From Bacillus sp. AFS037270 (lineage in GTDB: Bacteria > Bacillota > Bacilli > Bacillales_B > DSM-18226): a stretch of DNA of 10,927 bases. The stretch is taken from assembly GCF_002585305.1 (NCBI RefSeq), contig NZ_NUNF01000127.1, positions 1 to 10,927 of the forward strand, read 5' to 3'. Positions 6,096 to 10,927 of this stretch are shown here, one piece after another. The notes under the pieces were generated by a model. That model was not told where the DNA came from, did no database searches, and saw only the letters and a list, made by a program, of their open reading frames with translations. The position numbers and the translations under genes are program-made. Each line of letters starts with the position of its first letter. The first letter of the stretch is position 1.

Positions 6096-7046
6096 TTATT
6101 TAGCTTTAAATTTGTCTAGATTATCTTTATTAACCAATTGGAATGGAACCATGTTTTCCTTAGGAACTTTTTCTCCCTTAGCCGCTTTTTGGGCCACTTC
6201 TAGTGCCATTTTTCCTTGTGAATCTACATCCTGAAATACAGTTGCAGTTAGATCTCCTGATTGGATAGAATTAAAGGCATCTGGTATACCATCGATTCCG
6301 ATGACTTTTGTATTCTTTAATTTACCTGCTGCACTTAATGCTTTGATTGCTCCTAATGCCATTTCATCATTTTGTGCAACAATTGCATCTAATTTTTGAG
6401 ATTGCAACCAGTTTTCTGTTAAAGCGAGCGCCTCCTCCCTTGACCAGTTTGCAGTTTGCTCTGCAGCTACCTTAATGTTTGGATAATCCTTTAAGACTTC
6501 CTTATTTCCTTCTGTTCTGTTGACCTCAGCTGAATTCCCATTTGGCCCATGAATAATTGCAATAGTTCCTTTTCCACTTAACAGTTCTGCCACATGTTTC
6601 ATTTCTATTTTTCCAGCTTCCACATCATCGGATCCAACATGAGCCGTAGCTTTCTCCTCATTAGAGACAACGGCTAACACTGTAATGATAGGAATCTTTG
6701 CAGCTACAGCTTGTTCAACCACTGGCGCACTCCCATTCTTATCAGCGGGGTTTAAGATAATCGCATCTACTTGCTGGTTAATTAGGTTCTCTACTTGATT
6801 AATTTGATTTTCTGCTTTCCCTTCTCCATCAGACTCGATTAAATCAACTCCCGAGGCTTTAGCGTATTTTCTAATAGAGTCTTGTAAACCGACAATATAT
6901 TCATTTTGTAAATTTTGATATATAACCCCTATGCGTATTTTCCCATTCGGTGTTCCACTAGTTTTTTCTTGTGCTTTACCAGAACATCCACTCAGGATGC
7001 CAAGGACTAATAATAATGTTACAGCCACTATCTTTACTTTTTTCAA
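6096..7046 (-). CDS. Sugar ABC transporter substrate-binding lipoprotein, RbsB type
   Basis: Extracellular solute-binding protein of the ribose/galactose-binding (periplasmic-binding-protein-like I) class, here 316 residues. It has a lipoprotein signal: KKVK, a hydrophobic core, and lipobox LSGC with the lipidated Cys at residue 21. Two Rossmann-like lobes follow, with typical class stretches such as INQVENLINQQVDAIILNPA, VGSDDVEAGKIE, IAIIHGP, VAQNDEMALGAI and VIGIDGIPDAF. The TTG at 7046 is chosen because AAGGAG lies 8 nt upstream; GTG at 7055 overlaps that site and an ATG at 7109 would extend into rbsC. The gene follows the permease gene by 22 bp. Ligands of this class include ribose, xylitol, erythritol, inositols and AI-2; the specific one cannot be read here. 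Confidence 0.92.
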   Translation of the reverse strand: MKKVKIVAVTLLLVLGILSGCSGKAQEKTSGTPNGKIRIGVIYQNLQNEYIVGLQDSIRKYAKASGVDLIESDGEGKAENQINQVENLINQQVDAIILNPADKNGSAPVVEQAVAAKIPIITVLAVVSNEEKATAHVGSDDVEAGKIEMKHVAELLSGKGTIAIIHGPNGNSAEVNRTEGNKEVLKDYPNIKVAAEQTANWSREEALALTENWLQSQKLDAIVAQNDEMALGAIKALSAAGKLKNTKVIGIDGIPDAFNSIQSGDLTATVFQDVDSQGKMALEVAQKAAKGEKVPKENMVPFQLVNKDNLDKFKAK

Positions 7047-7068
7047 TTTACTCACTCCTTTTCCTATT

Positions 7069-8076
7069 TTATTGATGATTTTTTTTATCAAGAAGCACAG
7101 CAATGACAATAATCGTTCCCTTTAAAATTTGTTGATAATAAGAGGAAACATTTAATAAATCAAGTCCATTATTCATTACTCCGATAATTAACACCCCAAT
7201 CAGGGTACCAACTATGCTGCCTACTCCTCCAAATAAGCTGGTTCCTCCGATTACTACAGCTGCAATGGCGTCTAGTTCATATCCCTGACCTAGCACTGGA
7301 GAACCTGACATAATTCTTGATGATAGAATCATCCCTCCGACTCCCGCTAAAAGCCCTGCTATTGCATATACTCCGATCTTTACGGAATTAACACGAATTC
7401 CTGAAAGTTTAGCAGACTGTTCATTCCCTCCAGTCGCAAAAACGTGTCTCCCAAATACGGTGAAATTCAAAAGAAAAATTCCAATTGCTACGATTACTAT
7501 AAAGATAATAACGGGGATTGGAAGGCCTAGTATGTATCCGCTTCCAATATTGTTATAGAAATTGTTAAGTCCGATAACCGGCCGGCCATTTGTATAAACC
7601 ATAGCCAATCCTCTAGCAGCAGTCATCATACCTAACGTAGCGATAAAAGGTGCTACCTTCCACTTTGCAATGAGTACACCATTTATTAGTCCGCAGGCTA
7701 AACCGACCGTCATCCCTATCATAATAGGAATAAATAGAGAATAACTACTGTCTGCTTTAGCAAAGCTAGAAGCTACGACGGCTGATAATGCCATAATAGA
7801 GCCAACTGAAAGGTCAATACCGCCGGTAATAATAACGAAGGACATTCCAATCGCCACTATTCCTATAATCGATACTTGCCGTAGTATATTGATAATATTG
7901 GTGGTCGTTAAGAATGATTCTGAGGAGATAGATAAGATTACAAACAGGATCGCAAAAGCAATATAAATACCATATTTAGTAAGGAGCTTTCCCGTACTTC
8001 CCTTTCTCATTACAGACCGCGATGTAGCTAAATCTAATAAATTTAATTTTGCTACCTCTTGTTTTTGAGTGTTCAT
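7069..8076 (-). CDS. Sugar ABC transporter permease, RbsC type
   Basis: Integral membrane component, 335 residues, of a carbohydrate uptake ABC transporter (CUT2, ribose type); it forms the channel as a homodimer with the RbsA-like ATPase. A hydrophilic N-terminus of about 35 residues precedes multiple membrane segments. Diagnostic stretches are IIGIVAIGMSFVIITGGIDL followed by SVGS, the cytoplasmic coupling loop ATGGNEQSAKLSGI, and ELDAIAAVVIGGTSLFGGVG. The ATG at 8076 overlaps the ATPase stop as ATGA and has AAGGAG 10 nt upstream; a longer in-frame start at 8112 would overlap the ATPase by 40 bp and is less likely. Overlap implies translational coupling. Confidence 0.93.
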   Translation of the reverse strand: MNTQKQEVAKLNLLDLATSRSVMRKGSTGKLLTKYGIYIAFAILFVILSISSESFLTTTNIINILRQVSIIGIVAIGMSFVIITGGIDLSVGSIMALSAVVASSFAKADSSYSLFIPIMIGMTVGLACGLINGVLIAKWKVAPFIATLGMMTAARGLAMVYTNGRPVIGLNNFYNNIGSGYILGLPIPVIIFIVIVAIGIFLLNFTVFGRHVFATGGNEQSAKLSGIRVNSVKIGVYAIAGLLAGVGGMILSSRIMSGSPVLGQGYELDAIAAVVIGGTSLFGGVGSIVGTLIGVLIIGVMNNGLDLLNVSSYYQQILKGTIIVIAVLLDKKNHQ

Positions 8077-9596
8077 CCGATTTTTTCTCCTTTCCGAATT
8101 CCCGAACAGCACGCCATGATTTTTTCCTGATCAAATTCATCCCTAGTAAACTCTCCAGTTAATTTTCCTTCACTCATGATAATGATACGGTCACAAATTC
8201 CAAACAGCTCAGGCATTTCTGAAGAAATAACAATCACCGATTTACCCATACTTGCAAATTCATTAATAATTTTATATATCTCTGCTTTAGCCCCTATATC
8301 AATTCCCCTTGTAGGTTCGTCCAGAATTAAAATATTCGGGTTGTTTAAAAGCCATTTGGCTATCACTATTTTTTGCTGATTACCACCACTTAGGTTTTTC
8401 ACCAACATGTTTCGACTTGGTGTTTTTATCCTTAATGATTGGATTTGTTCATCCACTACGCCGTTTTCTCTTTTTCGGGAAATGATATTTTTTAAGAAAG
8501 AATACTTCCTTAAATTAACTAAACTAATATTATCTCGTACGGACCCTGTTAAATTCAAACCAGTATGTTTCCTGTCTTCGGTTACTAAGGCCAGACCATT
8601 TTTAATGGCATGTGTAGGGCGCTTATGAAATACCTTTTTTTGATTAATATTGATTTCTCCAGTGTGAGGTGGCATTACACCAAAGATACTTTCTACCACT
8701 TCCGTTCTTCCTGCACCTACAAGGCCAGCAATACCAAGTACTTCTCCCTGATAGAGTGCGAACGATATATTTTCGAATTTTCCTTTTCTTGATAGATTCT
8801 TTACTTCTAAGAATACGTTTTCATTTTTTTGTGTTGATGTCTGATAGACCTCTTTTATTTCTCTGCCAACCATTAAGGAAATAAGCATATCATAATTTAA
8901 ATCAGCTGCTGCCTTACTTTCGATATGACACCCATCCCTTAAAACTGTAATATCCTCTGCTATTCTAAAAATTTCATCCATTTTGTGCGAAATATAAATG
9001 ATAGACTTTCCTTGGGATGTTAACATTTTTATGATTTCAAATAGTTTTTCTACCTCTCTTTGGGTAATTGCCGAAGTAGGTTCATCCATTACGATAATAT
9101 CAGCATTGTTAGATACCGCCTTAACAATTTCCACCATTTGCCTATCAGATACAGAAAGAGTCGACATCTTTTTATTAGGATCTAAGTCAATCTTTAACTG
9201 TTGAAATAACTCAAGGGTTCTTACCTTTTGTTCCTTCTTGTTGATTATCCCATATCTACCAAAACTCCGTTCTCTACCAAGAAAGATGTTTTCCGCCACA
9301 GTCAATTCGGAGATATAGCTTAATTCTTGATGAATCATGCTGACTCCATATTTTAAAGCATCACTTGGATTCTTAAATTCGACCTTTTCTCCTTTTAAAA
9401 ATATCTCCCCCTCATCATGCTTATAAATACCAGCAAGGATTTTCATTAGTGTTGATTTACCTGCACCATTCTCTCCCATAAGTGCATGGACGCTCCCCTT
9501 ACTTACATGGAAGGAAACAGAATCAAGGGCTTTCACACCAGGAAAAAACTTTGAAATACCTTTCATTTCAAGAGCATACACATTCTTATCTTCCAC
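8073..9596 (-). CDS. Sugar ABC transporter ATP-binding protein, RbsA type (duplicated ATPase)
   Basis: A 507-residue tandem ABC ATPase of the CUT2 class that energises sugar import at the cytoplasmic face. The first domain has Walker A GENGAGKS (41-48), a signature LSVSDRQ (147-153) and Walker B IIVMDEPTS (167-175). The second has a degenerate Walker A GLVGAGRT (291-298), canonical LSGGNQQK (402-409) and Walker B ILILDEPTRG (422-431). A weakened second P-loop is normal for RbsA/MglA proteins. The start is GTG at 9596 with AGGGGTG about 9 nt upstream; an in-frame ATG 11 codons in would cut into the first strand. It is the first gene of a four-gene operon (ATPase, permease, binding protein, PhyH dioxygenase) behind a promoter with the direct-repeat operator. 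Confidence 0.94.
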   Translation of the reverse strand: MEDKNVYALEMKGISKFFPGVKALDSVSFHVSKGSVHALMGENGAGKSTLMKILAGIYKHDEGEIFLKGEKVEFKNPSDALKYGVSMIHQELSYISELTVAENIFLGRERSFGRYGIINKKEQKVRTLELFQQLKIDLDPNKKMSTLSVSDRQMVEIVKAVSNNADIIVMDEPTSAITQREVEKLFEIIKMLTSQGKSIIYISHKMDEIFRIAEDITVLRDGCHIESKAAADLNYDMLISLMVGREIKEVYQTSTQKNENVFLEVKNLSRKGKFENISFALYQGEVLGIAGLVGAGRTEVVESIFGVMPPHTGEININQKKVFHKRPTHAIKNGLALVTEDRKHTGLNLTGSVRDNISLVNLRKYSFLKNIISRKRENGVVDEQIQSLRIKTPSRNMLVKNLSGGNQQKIVIAKWLLNNPNILILDEPTRGIDIGAKAEIYKIINEFASMGKSVIVISSEMPELFGICDRIIIMSEGKLTGEFTRDEFDQEKIMACCSGIRKGEKIG

Positions 9597-9664
9597 CTAA
9601 CAACTCACCCCTTTGTTTAATTTTTTATCAAACTAATGTTTTTTCACTAGTCCGATTATTTAGA

Positions 9665-9693
9665 ATAGTACTATTACCATAGTGTTTAAACAA
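9665..9693 (-). promoter_or_regulatory. Core promoter of the rbs-like/phyH operon
   Basis: On the minus strand, TTGTTT (9688-9693) and TACTAT (9665-9670) are separated by 17 bp, about 70 bp before the rbsA-like start codon. The -35 lies 5 bp from the operator half-site at 9699, the position expected for activation by direct contact with RNA polymerase. Confidence 0.7.
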
Positions 9694-9698
9694 TTAAC

Positions 9699-9737
9699 TA
9701 TCGTGCTGATTTGATAAAAAAACTATAATATCTTGCT
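9699..9737 (-). promoter_or_regulatory. Direct-repeat operator (candidate AraC-type site) before the rbs-like operon
   Basis: TATCGTGCT (9699-9707) and TATCTTGCT (9729-9737) differ by one base and repeat with a 30-bp period. The spacer ends in AAAAAACTATAA, a text shared with the sites at 3729 and 9926. It is the best copy of the motif and lies next to the gene for an AraC-type regulator. Confidence 0.75.
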
Positions 9738-9739
9738 CC

Positions 9740-9925
9740 ATAATGTTTTTGAATATTATCTTAAGCAATACAATTCTTGATTAAACTGAAGGATTTCTCT
9801 TTAACAAGAACTATTTAATGTTGTTAAATTCCATAAAATTAGCATTTCATCAAGACCCAATTTAATATAAAATTAAAAATATATAGAATATCAATTAAAT
9901 AAATTAGAGTGCAAGAAATCTAAAA
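9740..9925. other. AT-rich intergenic spacer
   Basis: This stretch between the two operators of the divergent rbs-like and araC-type genes is very AT-rich with no gene, hairpin or repeat that I can support. Its length places the two operator centres about 227 bp apart, close to the 202 bp between the two sites upstream of phyH copy 1. Confidence 0.5.
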
Positions 9926-9964
9926 TATATTGTTTTACTGTAAAAAAAACTATAATATCTTGCT
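9926..9964 (+). promoter_or_regulatory. Direct-repeat operator and probable promoter of the araC-type gene
   Basis: TATATTGTT (9926-9934) and TATCTTGCT (9956-9964) form the same 30-bp direct repeat as at the other promoters. A perfect TATAAT (9951-9956) lies inside it with a TTGTTT (9930-9935) 15 bp upstream, a short spacing. If this is the gene's own promoter, regulator binding would cover it, suggesting autorepression. The site has the opposite orientation relative to its gene compared with the minus-strand promoters. Confidence 0.6.
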
Positions 9965-10009
9965 ATCACTTGTTAGTATCCTGACACAAAGAACTGAAGG
10001 GGGATGTTT

Positions 10010-10906
10010 ATGGAGAGCACAAATTACACAGGGTCAAGTAAGGAATATTGGAATACACCTTTAAAATTCAAGAAATCCCCGATACTCGCATATGCGGGAC
10101 AGGTTGAAGGAAATCCCAATTGGAATTTTCCTAGCCACAAGCATGATGATTTAAGTGAAATTATTTATATTTGTGAGGGTGAAGGAACTTTTATTATTAA
10201 CAATAAAAGTTATACTGCAAAAGAAGGAGATATTCTTGTATACAATGCGGGGATCATTCATGAAGAATACTCAAATCCTGCCAATCCCTTAGTAACCTTT
10301 TTCTGTGGAATCTCTAATTTAGCGATTGATCAATTGAAGGAATTGTGTATCATACCTTATGAGCTTGAGCCTATTATAAGAAAAAATGAATATTCTAGCT
10401 CAATCAAGTCATTTTTTACACAGATATTCGAAGAATCCTCTCTTAAAGCTGCTGGATATGAAATTATATGTCAGGGTTTACTTACGTCCTCAATTGCTTT
10501 AATACACAGGGTGCTTAAACTACAAAATATTACGAGTGAAACAGAAGAATCCAATTCAATTGCCCATCGTATTAAAGAATTTATTGATAAAAACTATAAG
10601 AAAAATATCAAACTAGAGGATATAGCTGAAGCGCTATTTATTAATAAGTATTACTTATCCCATGTATTTAAAGAACAAATGAAAATCAGTCCTATTAATT
10701 ACTTAATTAATCGTAGAATTGGAGAAGCAAAGAACCTGTTGGTATCGACAGAGTTAAAAGTAGGAGAAATCGCCAGAATTATGGGGTACGATAACCCGAA
10801 TTACTTTACTTTACTTTTTAAAAAAATGACTGGTGAAACACCCAAACAATTCAAAGAAAACCATAAAAAAAATTTATTTTATCATAAAAACCCTAATAAT
10901 AGTTAG
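10010..10906 (+). CDS. AraC-family transcriptional regulator with N-terminal cupin
   Basis: A 298-residue DNA-binding regulator. Residues about 40-90 form a cupin-like ligand pocket (SHKHDDLSEIIYICEGEGTF, then KEGDILVYNAGIIHEE), with H43, H45 and H84 at the usual positions. Residues about 186-285 are the AraC/XylS domain with two helix-turn-helix motifs, IKLEDIAEALFINKYYLSHV and VGEIARIMGYDNPNYFTLLF, and the closing TGETPKQFKE. The ATG at 10010 is chosen because AAGGGGG lies 6 nt upstream; the ATG at 10004 touches that site. It is transcribed away from the ABC operon. Repeated direct-repeat sites at the locus promoters make it the obvious local regulator, probably activating on binding the imported compound or a product. 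The ligand is unknown. Confidence 0.93.
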   Translation: MESTNYTGSSKEYWNTPLKFKKSPILAYAGQVEGNPNWNFPSHKHDDLSEIIYICEGEGTFIINNKSYTAKEGDILVYNAGIIHEEYSNPANPLVTFFCGISNLAIDQLKELCIIPYELEPIIRKNEYSSSIKSFFTQIFEESSLKAAGYEIICQGLLTSSIALIHRVLKLQNITSETEESNSIAHRIKEFIDKNYKKNIKLEDIAEALFINKYYLSHVFKEQMKISPINYLINRRIGEAKNLLVSTELKVGEIARIMGYDNPNYFTLLFKKMTGETPKQFKENHKKNLFYHKNPNNS

Positions 10907-10927
10907 TTTGAACTGTAACCCATAAAG

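Noticed and set aside
8407..8884. Several plus-strand frames inside the rbsA-like gene
   Set aside because: They lack ribosome binding sites and known motifs, while the minus-strand ATPase is complete with all expected motifs.

Overview
The window is AT-rich DNA that looks chromosomal and comes from a low-GC Gram-positive, most likely a Bacillaceae member (Bacillus or a close relative). The reasons are strong GGAGG-type ribosome binding sites, TTG/GTG starts, a lipoprotein signal, small YhfH-like and CxxH/CxxC zinc proteins that I associate with Bacillus, and possible CcpA (cre) sites. No rRNA, tRNA, CRISPR array or intact insertion sequence was found.

Layout. Positions 1-300 hold a frame-broken coding remnant. 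Positions 406-2303 (minus) hold a NupG-type nucleoside:H+ symporter behind two tandemly duplicated 42-residue zinc-ribbon genes and a CxxH/CxxC protein. Positions 2501-3424 (minus) hold a PhyH-family Fe(II)/2-oxoglutarate dioxygenase with its own promoter. Positions 3850-4610 are the skeleton of a dead operon: an intact promoter, the C-terminal end of a ROK sugar kinase, a small HNH-repeat pseudogene and a terminator. Positions 4740-5070 hold two further decayed small reading frames. Positions 5161-9596 (minus) form one operon, rbsA-like ATPase, rbsC-like permease, rbsB-like lipoprotein and a second PhyH dioxygenase. Positions 10010-10906 (plus) encode a divergent AraC-type regulator with an N-terminal cupin.

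The main discovery candidate is a shared cis-element. A bipartite direct repeat (TATCGTGCT-like, then TATMTTGCT-like, about 30 bp apart) lies before the ABC operon, before the solo dioxygenase gene, before the dead kinase operon and before the araC-type gene, with a weaker fifth copy. In the three minus-strand promoters the first half-site sits exactly 5 bp upstream of the -35 element, and each promoter has a 17-bp -35/-10 spacer. This is the geometry expected for class II activation by an AraC-family protein, so the regulator probably controls the whole locus.

Functional reading (inference): the locus imports a sugar-like or nucleoside-like compound through an Rbs-type ABC transporter and oxidises it with two paralogous PhyH dioxygenases. 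A ROK kinase once belonged to the same regulon but has been lost. The substrate cannot be named from sequence alone.
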